DNA of 55,004 nucleotides from an uncultured Clostridia bacterium (GCA_934155265.1 CAKPGU010000012.1:1-55004); one strand, 5' to 3'; numbered from the stretch's first letter, positions 26,681 to 35,439 are shown. Made by a program: numbers and translations. The notes: generated by a model from the letters alone, not told the origin.

Positions 26681-26708
26681 AGAAAAGTGGCCATATTGCC
26701 ACTTTTCT
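26681..26708 (-). terminator. Terminator after cdaA
   Basis: AGAAAAGTGGC (26681-26691) pairs with GCCACTTTTCT (26698-26708), loop CATATT. Seven bases beyond the cdaA stop. Confidence 0.8.
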
Positions 26709-26714
26709 TTCAAT

Positions 26715-27647
26715 TTATTTGTTTTCTTCTTTTTTCTTAAATTTACCAGCAAATTCTTTTATAGTTTCTTTAATATTTTTTCTATCTTTTTTTGCTTTAG
26801 CTTCATTTAATCTTTTTGTAACAATATTACTAATTAAAATCTTTTTTAAAACATCTTCTCTTACATCTGCAATTAATGTTCCATCTTTTGCAACTGAAAC
26901 TTTTCCAGTTTCTTCTGAAACTATTATTGCTATACTATCTGATTCTTTAGATATACCAATTCCTGCTCTATGACGTGTTCCAAGTTCTTTTGCTATGTCT
27001 TGGTCACCTGCTAATGGTAGCATGCATGCTGCTGCTGATATTTTATTATTACTTATTACAACTGCTCCATCATGTAAAGGTGTATTTGGTATAAATATAT
27101 TAACCAACAATTGTGGTGAAACTTCTGCATTCATAGGAATTCCTGTTGCTATTATATCTTTTATTTGTATATCTCTTTCTATTACTATTAATGCTCCTGT
27201 TTTATTTTTTGCTAATTCATATACTGCTATAACTACTTTATATATATCCTCTTTGGTTTTGGTTATTATATCTTTATCAAAACCAAAAAATCTTGAAAAT
27301 TTATTTGTTCCTCCAAGTTGCTCTAAAGCCCTTCTAATTTCTGGCTGAAATATTATTATTATAAGTATTACTCCCCAATCCATTACTGTTGATAATATAT
27401 AATTCAATATGTGTAATTTTAATATTCCACTTAATGCTGTCGCTATTACTAAAAATGCAATACCTTTTACTAACTGCCAAGCTCTAGAGTCTTTTACTAT
27501 TCTTAATAATTCATATGCCAAAAATATTACTATTGCAATATCTATTACTAATGATATCAATTTAACTGGATATTCTTGATACATTTTTATATATGTTAAT
27601 ATGTTTTGTTCATAAAAATTATTTAATATTATTCCTATGTTATTCAT
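26715..27647 (-). CDS. cdaA: Diadenylate cyclase CdaA
   Basis: 310 residues. Three membrane helices (about 28-46, 56-75, 82-100) precede a DAC domain (about 110-280) with the two catalytic motifs DGAVV near 194 and GTRHRAGIGIS near 223. It makes c-di-AMP from two ATP at the membrane; c-di-AMP controls potassium uptake and wall homeostasis. Start follows TAAGGAGAAAAAAT. The usual downstream partners cdaR and glmM are missing; truA follows instead. A basic tail of about 30 residues ends the protein. Confidence 0.95.
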   Translation of the reverse strand: MNNIGIILNNFYEQNILTYIKMYQEYPVKLISLVIDIAIVIFLAYELLRIVKDSRAWQLVKGIAFLVIATALSGILKLHILNYILSTVMDWGVILIIIIFQPEIRRALEQLGGTNKFSRFFGFDKDIITKTKEDIYKVVIAVYELAKNKTGALIVIERDIQIKDIIATGIPMNAEVSPQLLVNIFIPNTPLHDGAVVISNNKISAAACMLPLAGDQDIAKELGTRHRAGIGISKESDSIAIIVSEETGKVSVAKDGTLIADVREDVLKKILISNIVTKRLNEAKAKKDRKNIKETIKEFAGKFKKKEENK

Positions 27648-27668
27648 ATTTTTTCTCCTTATGTATAT

Positions 27669-27830
27669 CTATTTTATATTTTGTACTACAAAGTATATAC
27701 ATGTTGAGCATGATGCTAGAACCATTGCTACTAATAAAACTAATGCCATTGCTTTTGAAAATATTCTTTGTTTATCTATTTTATTTTTTACTTTTACTTG
27801 TTCTTGATTTTCTTTTTTATCTTTTTTCAT
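27669..27830 (-). CDS. Small single-helix membrane protein (53 residues)
   Basis: Short gene, easily missed: ATG at 27828-27830, TAG at 27669-27671. The protein starts MKKDKKENQEQVKVKNKIDK, then has one hydrophobic helix (about residues 28-49) ending FVVQNIK. AGAAAGGATGATAGACA provides a ribosome-binding site. Charged N-terminus plus one helix recalls DUF4044-type small Firmicutes proteins, but this is only a resemblance. It lies between pyrimidine phosphorylase and cdaA on the same strand. Function unknown. Confidence 0.6.
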   Translation of the reverse strand: MKKDKKENQEQVKVKNKIDKQRIFSKAMALVLLVAMVLASCSTCIYFVVQNIK

Positions 27831-27920
27831 TGTCTATCATCCTTTCTATTTTTCCTAATTTACATTACAATATATATTATAACATACTTTTTTTCTTTTT
27901 CAATATGTAAACTGAATTTT

Positions 27921-29186
27921 TTAATCATTCTTTATTTTATATATTTCAAGTAATTTATTTTCTGCTTCTCTTAATTTTATTTCATCATTTGCACATATAT
28001 ATGCTAAAAAGTCTCCTTCTAGAACTTCATCTCCTACTTTCTTATTCAAAATAATGCCAACATTAGCATCTATTTCATCTTCTTTTTTGACTCTTCCAGC
28101 CCCTAAATAACATGCTAACTTTCCAATTTCCTCTGCATTTATTTCCTGAACTCTTCCTGTTTTTTCAGTCACAACAGCTGAAATATATTTTGATTTTTCA
28201 AATTTTGTTGTATCTTCTAAATATGAAATATCTCCACCTTGATTTTTTACCATTTCTATCAATTTGTTATAAGCTGAACCATTTTTAATTGTTTCTAACA
28301 TTTTTAATTTATTTTCTTCTATACTGTCTCCTTTTCCTGCAAGTTGAAGCATATTAGCACCAAGTTCAAGTACAACCTCTTTCAAATCTTTTGGCATATC
28401 TCCTTTTAGGAAATTAATTGCTTCTATTACTTCTAAAGAATTTCCAACAGCATATCCCAAAGGCTCATCCATAGGTGTTAATACACATCTAACTTCTCTT
28501 CCAGCTAGATTTCCAATTCTTATCATTTGTTCAGCTAATTTTTGAGCATCTTCTCTTGTTTTCATAAAAGCACCTTTTCCAACAGTAACATCTATAACAA
28601 TTTTATTTGCACCACTTGCTATTTTTTTACTCATAATACTAGATGCTATAAGTGGAATATTTTCAACACATGATATTGTATCTCTTAATGCATATATTTT
28701 TTTATCAGCTGGTGCTAAATTCATTGTTTGGCCTATCATACTTATTCCAATCTTTTTAACATTTGAAATAAACTCTTCTATCTCAACATTAGTTTTATAT
28801 CCTGGTATTGATTCCATCTTATCAACTGTACCACCTGTAAATCCAAGGCCTCTTCCAGACATTTTTGCAACAGGTATTCCCATCGCTGCAATTATTGGTA
28901 ATAGCACTATGGAAACTTTATCACCAACTCCACCTGTACTATGTTTATCAACTACATTTTCTCCAAAGCAAGACAAATCAAGCACTTCTCCTGAATATGC
29001 CATTGCTAAAGTTAAATCCGTTATTTCTCTATCATTCATACCATTTATATATATTGCCATTATTAAAGCTGCTGCTTGATAATCTTGTATTTCTCCATTT
29101 GTATATCCTTTTATAAAATATTCTATTTCTTCTTTGCTTAATTCTTTTGAATCCCTCTTTTTAGATATAATTTCTAATATATTCAT
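27921..29186 (-). CDS. pdp: Pyrimidine-nucleoside phosphorylase
   Basis: 421 residues. Family motifs are KHSTGGVGDKVS (81-92, phosphate binding), SGRGLGFTGGTVDK near 109, SIMSKKIASGANKIVIDV near 183 and GGDISYLED near 315. It splits thymidine, uridine or deoxyuridine with phosphate to base and (deoxy)ribose-1-phosphate, in nucleoside salvage. AAAGGAGGAAACAA precedes the ATG. Length is normal (about 430). It is flanked by a hairpin repeat separating it from rnhB. Distinction between pdp and deoA is not certain. Confidence 0.92.
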   Translation of the reverse strand: MNILEIISKKRDSKELSKEEIEYFIKGYTNGEIQDYQAAALIMAIYINGMNDREITDLTLAMAYSGEVLDLSCFGENVVDKHSTGGVGDKVSIVLLPIIAAMGIPVAKMSGRGLGFTGGTVDKMESIPGYKTNVEIEEFISNVKKIGISMIGQTMNLAPADKKIYALRDTISCVENIPLIASSIMSKKIASGANKIVIDVTVGKGAFMKTREDAQKLAEQMIRIGNLAGREVRCVLTPMDEPLGYAVGNSLEVIEAINFLKGDMPKDLKEVVLELGANMLQLAGKGDSIEENKLKMLETIKNGSAYNKLIEMVKNQGGDISYLEDTTKFEKSKYISAVVTEKTGRVQEINAEEIGKLACYLGAGRVKKEDEIDANVGIILNKKVGDEVLEGDFLAYICANDEIKLREAENKLLEIYKIKND

Positions 29187-29207
29187 TTGTTTCCTCCTTT
29201 TAAAATA

Positions 29208-29253
29208 GGACCGGTTCTTTTTTTACAATTTTTTTATAAAAAAAGAACCGTCC
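29208..29253. repeat. GGGGACGGTTC-type hairpin after rnhB
   Basis: GGACCGGTTCTTTTTTT (29208-29224) pairs with AAAAAAAGAACCGTCC (29238-29253), one bulged C. It starts a few bases past the rnhB stop and likely terminates it. I recall the GGGGACGGTTC core as a repeated hairpin in many clostridial genomes. Confidence 0.75.
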
Positions 29254-29267
29254 CCAATTTACCTAAT

Positions 29268-29894
29268 TTATACAAAATGTGTTGTAAAACTTCTTCTATG
29301 TATAGGACAAAGTCCGTATTCTTTAATAGCTGCAATATGAGCAGCAGTTCCATAGCCTTTATGTTTTTCAAATCCATATTCTGGATAAACTTTATCCCAT
29401 TCACGCATAATTCTGTCCCTTGTAACTTTTGCTATTATAGATGCTGCTGCAATTGAATAACACTTAGCATCTCCTTTGATAATTGATTCATATGGAATTC
29501 CTAATGTATCAATATGATTTAATGCATCAACTATAATTAAATCTGGTTTTACATTTAGTTCTTGTAATGACATTGTTAATCCTTTTTTGGTTGCATTTAA
29601 AATATTGATTTCATCAATTTCATCTTGTCCAACTATTCCTACTCCATAACTAATCGCTTCTTCTAGAATTTGATCATATAATTTTTCTCTCTTTTTTTCT
29701 GAAACTTTTTTTGAATCATTTACTCCTTCAATCATAGAATCTGCTGGCATAATTACACTTGCTACAACTACTGGTCCTGCTAAAGGCCCTCTTCCTGCTT
29801 CATCAATACCACAAATTGCGTTGAATCCCTTTTTTCTTAATTCTTCTTCTTGTTCTTTTAATAGTAATAATCTTGCTTCTTCTTTTTCTTTCAT
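29268..29894 (-). CDS. rnhB: Ribonuclease HII
   Basis: 208 residues. The catalytic DEAGRGPLAGPVVVA motif lies near residue 31 (first Asp and Glu), with VDALNHID near 121 and SIIAKVTRDRIM near 153 carrying further metal ligands; YGFEKHKGYGT is the usual substrate-loop motif. It removes ribonucleotides from DNA and RNA primers. A 25-residue helical lead precedes the fold, as in many clostridial enzymes. It starts 3 nt after the stop of the pilin-like gene, so they are co-transcribed. Confidence 0.96.
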   Translation of the reverse strand: MKEKEEARLLLLKEQEEELRKKGFNAICGIDEAGRGPLAGPVVVASVIMPADSMIEGVNDSKKVSEKKREKLYDQILEEAISYGVGIVGQDEIDEINILNATKKGLTMSLQELNVKPDLIIVDALNHIDTLGIPYESIIKGDAKCYSIAAASIIAKVTRDRIMREWDKVYPEYGFEKHKGYGTAAHIAAIKEYGLCPIHRRSFTTHFV

Positions 29895-29897
29895 TTT

Positions 29898-30395
29898 TTA
29901 CTCCTCTATTAACTGTGTTAATGTATACTTTCCTTCATATCCTTTTGTATTCATTACTTCTACTGTTATATTTGAAAAATCATATTTAACAATAAAATAT
30001 CCATATTCATTTGAATCTAAATCTTTTACTCCAATTTCACTTAGATTATTTTCATCTAAGTAGTAACAATTTTCATCTATATTAATCTCTTGTGGAATAC
30101 TATTTTCTATTTCTGATCCTTGCACTAATTTTCCTTTTAAATTTTCATTTTTTATTTCATTTATTGTTGCTAAATCTTCTTCTTTTTTCGAATCTAATTT
30201 GGCTGTTTGAAAGCATACTTCTTCTAAATCCTTTTTTGTTTCTGCTTGTATCAAAAGCATATTTGTTCTTAAATCTTGTAATCTATTTTCTTCAACCATA
30301 TCTTCTACATAGTGAACTATAATTGATGCTATGGCTATTATTATAACTATTCCAATAATCAGTACTGGTATTGCTACACCATTTTGTTTTCTCAT
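29898..30395 (-). CDS. Membrane protein with pilin-like N-terminus, unknown function
   Basis: 165 residues. The N-terminus MRKQNGVAIPVLIIGIVIII, a short basic leader ending in Gly followed by a hydrophobic helix, resembles a type IV prepilin site, but the usual Glu at mature position 5 is missing. A helical stretch (about 30-75) and a soluble C-terminal domain with YGYFIVKYDFSNITVEVM follow. GGGGAAAAA before ATG at 30395 is better placed than the in-frame codon at 30419. It is probably an extracytoplasmic protein; a pseudopilin role is only possible. Confidence 0.55.
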   Translation of the reverse strand: MRKQNGVAIPVLIIGIVIIIAIASIIVHYVEDMVEENRLQDLRTNMLLIQAETKKDLEEVCFQTAKLDSKKEEDLATINEIKNENLKGKLVQGSEIENSIPQEINIDENCYYLDENNLSEIGVKDLDSNEYGYFIVKYDFSNITVEVMNTKGYEGKYTLTQLIEE

Positions 30396-30498
30396 TTTTT
30401 CCCCTATCCCTTCATTCAAAACTTACATACATATATTATATATATTGTAATGTTTATTTTCAAGGAAAACAGAAATATTTTTATTAATTTACACTTTT

Positions 30499-30516
30499 TT
30501 CACAATTCTTTCACAA
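30499..30516 (+). promoter_or_regulatory. Tandem TTCACAA repeat upstream of htrA
   Basis: TTCACAA at 30499-30505 and again at 30510-30516, 11 bp apart (one helical turn). Tandem boxes at this spacing are typical for OmpR-type response regulators, and htrA is under the CssRS two-component system in Bacillus. Confidence 0.4.
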
Positions 30517-30570
30517 ACATTGTGTATCATATAAATAGTAAAAAGATAAAAAGAAAAGGAGGTCCTTAAA

Positions 30571-31812
30571 ATGGACGAAAATGAAAACAGATTTGAGGTT
30601 ATATCAAGTAAAACTTCAAAAGCAAATTTTAATAAATCAAATTCAAATGGATTTGGAAAATCAGTGTTACTACCATTTTTTAGCGGTATAGTTGGTTGTT
30701 CACTTGTAATTGGAACATGTTTTGGTGTCCCATCAATAAAGGAAAAATTAGTTGGAAAAAATAGTTCAAACTCTACAGTACAAACTTCTACTTCTACTGC
30801 AGAAGGTACTTCAACAAATCTAATTTCACTTTCAAATTATTCTAACACAGCTGTTTTTGCAGCTAATAAAATTTTACCTTCAATTGTAGGTATTGAAGTA
30901 ACATATACAGCTACATCAAATTCAATTTTTGGATTTGGCTCACCTTCTACTTCAACTGCAACAGCTACAGGCTCTGGAATAATAATAAGTGAAGATGGTT
31001 ATATTGTAACAAATAATCATGTTGTAGATACAAGCTCATCTAGTTCTTATTCATATTATGACCTTTCAGATGCAACATCTGTTAAAGTAAAATTATATGG
31101 TTCTGATGACACTTATGATGCAAAAATTGTAGGTAAAGATTCTCAAACTGATTTAGCAGTTTTAAAAATAGATAAAACTGATTTAACTGCTGCTGAATTT
31201 GCAGATTCTGACCAAGCTGTTGTTGGAGAATTTGCAATGGCTGTCGGTAGTCCTCTTGGATTAGATACTACAGTTACTACAGGAATTATTAGTGCCGTTA
31301 ATAGAGAAGTTGAATCAGATGGAACTAAATATGTATGTATTCAAACTGATGCTGCTATAAATTCAGGTAATAGTGGTGGAGCACTTGTTAATAGTGATGG
31401 TAAAGTTATTGGTATAAATACTTTAAAACTTTCAGGTTCAGGTGTTGAGGGAATTGGATTCGCTATTCCTATTAACTCTACTCTTGATGTAATATCACAA
31501 TTAAAAGATCATAATAAAGTCTTAAGACCATATATTGGTATTTCAGGAATTGATTTGGATGATTCTACAGCTAAAAGATATAATTTAGTTTTAGGTGTTT
31601 ATGTAAAAACAGTTCAAAACTTTTCACCTGCTGAAAAAGCTGGATTACAATCAGGTGATGTAATAATTCAAGCTGATGGTAAAGATATTAAAACAATGGA
31701 TGAATTAAATGAAATTAAAAATTCTCACCAAATTGGCGATACAATGAAATTAAAAATTAATAGAAGTGGACAAGAAAAAGAATTAACTGTTACACTTGAA
31801 GAAACTCCTTAA
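30571..31812 (+). CDS. htrA: Membrane-anchored HtrA/DegP-type serine protease
   Basis: 413 residues. One N-terminal helix (about 34-52), a Ser/Thr-rich linker, a trypsin-like domain with the triad His in VTNNHVVD near 150, Asp in QTDLAVLKI near 192 and Ser in INSGNSGGAL near 268, then one PDZ domain (about 315-405). It degrades or refolds damaged exported proteins at the outer face of the membrane. AAAGGAGGTCCTTAAA precedes the start. It is the only plus-strand gene in a long minus-strand stretch and is a single-gene unit with its own terminator. Confidence 0.95.
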   Translation: MDENENRFEVISSKTSKANFNKSNSNGFGKSVLLPFFSGIVGCSLVIGTCFGVPSIKEKLVGKNSSNSTVQTSTSTAEGTSTNLISLSNYSNTAVFAANKILPSIVGIEVTYTATSNSIFGFGSPSTSTATATGSGIIISEDGYIVTNNHVVDTSSSSSYSYYDLSDATSVKVKLYGSDDTYDAKIVGKDSQTDLAVLKIDKTDLTAAEFADSDQAVVGEFAMAVGSPLGLDTTVTTGIISAVNREVESDGTKYVCIQTDAAINSGNSGGALVNSDGKVIGINTLKLSGSGVEGIGFAIPINSTLDVISQLKDHNKVLRPYIGISGIDLDDSTAKRYNLVLGVYVKTVQNFSPAEKAGLQSGDVIIQADGKDIKTMDELNEIKNSHQIGDTMKLKINRSGQEKELTVTLEETP

Positions 31813-31833
31813 TTTTTCAAATTTTCACTTTAA

Positions 31834-31848
31834 GTTCACACAATGAAC
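31834..31848. repeat. Short inverted repeat GTTCA-n5-TGAAC in the htrA 3' region
   Basis: Lies 22 nt after the htrA stop, before the terminator. It may be a protein-binding site or RNA processing signal; weak support only. Confidence 0.3.
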
Positions 31849-31920
31849 AAAATTAATTGGTATATTATAAGCATAGTCAGTAAGAACTGATTAAACAAAC
31901 ATCCCCTTTTATTTTCAAAA

Positions 31921-31949
31921 ACGGCCTAGTTTAACTAGACCGTTTTTTT
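31921..31949 (+). terminator. Terminator after htrA
   Basis: ACGGCCTAGTT pairs with AACTAGACCGT (one mismatch), followed by nine Ts. It may also serve the convergent gene whose stop starts at 31950. Confidence 0.8.
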
Positions 31950-32798
31950 TTACATTATTACTATATCCATTTCGTTAGTGTTGTTTTCATTTCCATAAGC
32001 ATATATTATATATAATGCATTATCTTTTCCAATAAAATATTCTGTGACATTATTTATACTATACATATCGCTTGTATAATCTCTTGTATATGTTGAATAT
32101 CCTAATTTTTGAAGTTCTTCTGCTTTTTGTTGTGTACTCTTTATTTCATCTTTTATTTTCTGATTAGCTTCTTTTTTTGTAATTCCTTTTGCTTGAAGTA
32201 TATCATCTATTGTATATTCTTTTTTGTTTTCTAAATCATAATTGTATGTTTGAATTATATCTCTTTGTGGACTTGTTCCTTCTTTTAATGTTGATCTTAT
32301 AATTAATGATAAAATATTATTAGATACATATCCACTATATTTTACTGTATATATTACATTATCACTTTGACTGTTTAATATACTTTTTGCCTTTTTTTCG
32401 AAAGTATCTTTGATTTGTGTATTAAATTCTTCAATTTTATCATTATTTATATTAATATATGGTATATTTACATCTAATTCAACATCACCAATCTTTTTTT
32501 CATGGCTTTCATATCCTACATACACAATTTCTTCTTTTGATTCTACTTTTGTAATTTTATAGCTATTATTATCTGCATAATTTACCTTATTTTCAAATAT
32601 ATTGTAAAACTCATTTTTGTGTTGATTTATTTGGCTTTCAGTTAATGTTGGTAAACTTGATTTTACAGCTTTTTTATTTTCAACTACCTGTATAACTACT
32701 GCTGATATTAAAGCAATTATACATATTGATATTATTACTATATACAATATTTTTAGTCTTTTATTTTTTTTACTATCATCTTCTATTACAACATTCAT
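31950..32798 (-). CDS. Membrane-anchored DUF4163/DUF3298-like (RsiV/PdaC-type) protein
   Basis: 282 residues. A short cytoplasmic start, one helix (about 15-38) and an outside domain. Its layout (VELDVNIPYINI near 103, EFNTQIKDTFEKKAKSIL, a central YTVKYSGYVSNNILSLIIRS, then YTIDDILQAKGITKKEANQKI) fits the DUF4163-DUF3298 pair found in RsiV anti-sigma factors and PdaC-type wall proteins. No sigma gene is adjacent. GGAGGAAAAAAT precedes ATG. Binding of lysozyme or peptidoglycan is a family-based guess. Confidence 0.6.
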   Translation of the reverse strand: MNVVIEDDSKKNKRLKILYIVIISICIIALISAVVIQVVENKKAVKSSLPTLTESQINQHKNEFYNIFENKVNYADNNSYKITKVESKEEIVYVGYESHEKKIGDVELDVNIPYININNDKIEEFNTQIKDTFEKKAKSILNSQSDNVIYTVKYSGYVSNNILSLIIRSTLKEGTSPQRDIIQTYNYDLENKKEYTIDDILQAKGITKKEANQKIKDEIKSTQQKAEELQKLGYSTYTRDYTSDMYSINNVTEYFIGKDNALYIIYAYGNENNTNEMDIVIM

Positions 32799-32852
32799 AT
32801 TTTTTCCTCCGTAATTATATTTTATAATCTTTTGTTAAAAATTGCAATACCT

Positions 32853-33140
32853 TTATTGTTTTTTCATATATTTTAGTTTTGTCGCCATCCCTCCTCTTAT
32901 ATGTCTCTCTGCTTTATTTTCATCTAAAATACATCTTACTTCTTTAGCTAACACTGGATTTATTTGCATAAGTCTTTCTGTTACATCTTTGTGTACTGTA
33001 CTTTTGCTTATGCAAAATTTTTTTGCAGCTCCTCTCACTGTATCTTTTGAATCTATAATATATTGCGCCAAATTTATTGCACGTTCATCTATTTCTTTTT
33101 TCCCTGCAATTGACGCATTATGTGTAATTATTTTTTTCAT
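32853..33140 (-). CDS. spoIIID: Sporulation transcription regulator SpoIIID
   Basis: 95 residues. TVRGAAKKFCISKSTVHKDVTE is the helix-turn-helix (about 34-55), followed by RLMQINPVLAKEVRCIL and the basic end HIRGGMATKLKYMKK, all matching SpoIIID closely. It acts in the mother cell in the sigma-E to sigma-K phase of sporulation. The N-terminus is about ten residues longer than in Bacillus. A GGGGG site precedes ATG. It is direct evidence that the lineage is or was spore-forming. Confidence 0.95.
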   Translation of the reverse strand: MKKIITHNASIAGKKEIDERAINLAQYIIDSKDTVRGAAKKFCISKSTVHKDVTERLMQINPVLAKEVRCILDENKAERHIRGGMATKLKYMKKQ

Positions 33141-33172
33141 TATGAAACCCCCATATGAATACTTTTTGTTTA

Positions 33173-33181
33173 ATTGTATTC
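33173..33181 (-). promoter_or_regulatory. Possible sigma-E -10 element for spoIIID
   Basis: GAATACAAT on the minus strand resembles the sigma-E -10 consensus CATACAAT and lies about 33 nt before the start codon. The -35 match is unclear. Confidence 0.35.
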
Positions 33182-33239
33182 ACATAGAGGTTGTATTAGA
33201 ACATCGTTATTTCTGTCTTTTATTTAAAAATTGAATATA

Positions 33240-33593
33240 TTATTTGATTACTCTTTTCTCCTGTATTTTCATTAATTTTTCTTTTCCTAAATTTAACCAT
33301 TTTTTCCTACTACAAATCTTATTTTGCATGTTTTATTTTTGGCTGATATATCATATATACGAATAAATCCTGCAACTTCTTCCGTTTCTTTAAATATAAT
33401 TGCAATGGTATATCTTTCTCCTTCTCCATCTCCTAGTCCAATTTCTATCATTTTCTTTGTTTCATTTACACTTGAATGAAGTCTAAAATCAGATAAATCT
33501 GCAATTTTTTTGATTCCAGCCCAATTATCAAATGCTTCTTCAGCGTCTTCAGTTTTAAATTCTCTTAATATTATCTGTTTCCATTCTTTTCAT
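33240..33593 (-). pseudogene. Decayed GNAT acetyltransferase gene
   Basis: Three frames carry one GNAT protein. ATG at 33591-33593 after AGGAGAAATTTAT reads MKRMETDN and stops; the next frame reads ILREFKTEDAEEAFDNW, then GERYTIAIIFKETEEVAGFI and CKIRFVVGKN and stops at 33293; a third frame continues as WLNLGKEKLMKIQEK. LREFKTEDAE and VAGFIRIYD-type strands are hallmarks of ribosomal-protein-type GNAT enzymes. At least two indels and loss of the acetyl-CoA helix end make it non-functional. It explains the 480-nt gap between spoIIID and the DnaB-like gene. Confidence 0.7.
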
Positions 33594-33621
33594 ATAAATT
33601 TCTCCTAATCCAATGTATATC

Positions 33622-35439
33622 TTATTTTAACCTCAAATATCCTAATTCTTCCCACATGTTATATGCCAAATTAAGTCTAAAAACAACTTTAGGTTTTGCT
33701 CCCGCCCTGTTTTTGTCAACAACACAAGCATAATATCTAACATCAGGATTCTTAAATCTTTTTAAATCATAAAATGTGGTATCAACTTCTTCTAATGAAT
33801 ATTCGTATTTATCTAAATCATCATTATATATTTGTTTTATAAGACATAATGTATCAAGTACTTCTTTTACTGTTCTACTTACAGCTAAATCGTTTATACT
33901 TAAATTGATTGGCAATGTATTACTTTCTGTTAGCTGTAAAGATGATGCAATAAATATATTCAAATTTTGTGCTAAATTAGAAAGAATTGTTGCTGTCTTT
34001 TTTATTTCTTCTCCATTTCCTATATTTTCAGTATCTGTTTTTAACGTGTCATAAAACATATACTCTATTTTTTCTTTATAATAATAATTTAAAATAACTT
34101 TTTCTAATTCATCATTAGTATGATTTGTTATATTTACAAAGTATATTGAGTTATTTATTTGCTTTTCTATCCAATCTGTAACAGCTATTGTTTGTTTAAA
34201 TTCCTTCGATAAATCTAAAAGTCTTTTAGCAAATTCTTTTTGACTTTCTCCTTCTTGCTTTTTTATAAAACCATCTTCGTCAAGTTCTACATTTACACCT
34301 TCATCTGGTCTAAATTTAAATTCTAGTAATTCTCCTTCTGTTTTTGATATATTCTGTCCATGCAATTTTTGGATTTCTTTGTTGTTTAAAATTGTTGTTA
34401 TTAAACATAATTTCATTTTTTCTTCTGACATCTCATTAGAGATTATTAAAACTTTCTTTTTGTGTATAAATGCTAAATATGATGCTAAATTTATTGTAAA
34501 TCTACTTTTTCCTGAGTTAGATGGCATTGCATATGCCATTGTTTCACCTTTTCTAATTCCTTTAAAAACACTCGTTAATATTGGAAATGGTAGTCTTAAT
34601 CCTGTTGTTAGACTATTGTCTCCTGCTAACAAGAAATCTGTAATGTTATTACTTAACACAGCTCTTTTGAATTTTTCAGTTGTTGTTATCTGTACAATGG
34701 CATCCTTAACTTCTTGTATTGTCATTTGATCATATAACTCATATTTTAAAACATCCTTTATTTTTTGTTGAGTTTCTTTTATAGGATTTGTTAAATAGTT
34801 CTTTCTTATTTCAAATAATTTTCTTAATTCAACATAAATTTTTTCAAAATTATATTTTTTGTTTTTGACCATTTCTTTTAAATCCATTTTCATTTTATAT
34901 ATTTCTGATCCCTCTTTTGCAAAGTTAAATTCGTCTTTTGCAATTTGTGGTGCATATGCCTGTCCTTCTGTAAACAGAATACTCTTATATATATTTAATA
35001 GATCATTACTTTCAAAAAAACAGTCTTTATGTACAATATAATACATTGATATTGCCTTTGGTGTTTCTAATAATAATCCTATATATTTTTTCTCTAACTC
35101 AATATTAGATAATTCTTTTGGATATATGCTTTCTCCCTTTTCTTCTTTTTTTTCTGCACTTATTTCTTCTTCATTTTCTTTTGTTTCCTCTAATTCTTCT
35201 TGAAATATTTCCTTAAAATCTTTTTCACTAAATTCTTCGTTATGAACTATAGGTTGTAAATTTTTGTTTTTTAGTCTTATCTTCCCCTCTTCTTTTAATT
35301 CATTTAGCATTTCTATAATTTTTGTATACTCTTTCTTTTCTATCAATTTTTTTATTTGGCTTATTTGTTCACTATTTTCTTCTGTTATTTCTATTTTTTC
35401 AATCAAATCAATTAAACTTTTTATTCCTTCGTTTTCCAT
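33622..35439 (-). CDS. DnaB-like RecA-fold ATPase with an acidic N-terminal region
   Basis: 605 residues. Residues about 110-200 match the small N-terminal domain of replicative helicases (ELSNIELEKKYIGLLLETP), and about 270-600 are a RecA-fold with LPFPILTSVFKGIRKGETMAY, Walker A PSNSGKSR, KKVLIISNEMSEEKM and MFYDTLKTD as Walker B; CVVDKNRAGAKPK near the end is the DnaB-type arginine region. A highly acidic 50-residue segment (about 70-115) is unusual. ATG at 35439 is better spaced from AAAGG than ATG at 35448. Probably a second, specialised DnaB paralogue; the canonical dnaB would lie elsewhere. Confidence 0.7.
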   Translation of the reverse strand: MENEGIKSLIDLIEKIEITEENSEQISQIKKLIEKKEYTKIIEMLNELKEEGKIRLKNKNLQPIVHNEEFSEKDFKEIFQEELEETKENEEEISAEKKEEKGESIYPKELSNIELEKKYIGLLLETPKAISMYYIVHKDCFFESNDLLNIYKSILFTEGQAYAPQIAKDEFNFAKEGSEIYKMKMDLKEMVKNKKYNFEKIYVELRKLFEIRKNYLTNPIKETQQKIKDVLKYELYDQMTIQEVKDAIVQITTTEKFKRAVLSNNITDFLLAGDNSLTTGLRLPFPILTSVFKGIRKGETMAYAMPSNSGKSRFTINLASYLAFIHKKKVLIISNEMSEEKMKLCLITTILNNKEIQKLHGQNISKTEGELLEFKFRPDEGVNVELDEDGFIKKQEGESQKEFAKRLLDLSKEFKQTIAVTDWIEKQINNSIYFVNITNHTNDELEKVILNYYYKEKIEYMFYDTLKTDTENIGNGEEIKKTATILSNLAQNLNIFIASSLQLTESNTLPINLSINDLAVSRTVKEVLDTLCLIKQIYNDDLDKYEYSLEEVDTTFYDLKRFKNPDVRYYACVVDKNRAGAKPKVVFRLNLAYNMWEELGYLRLK

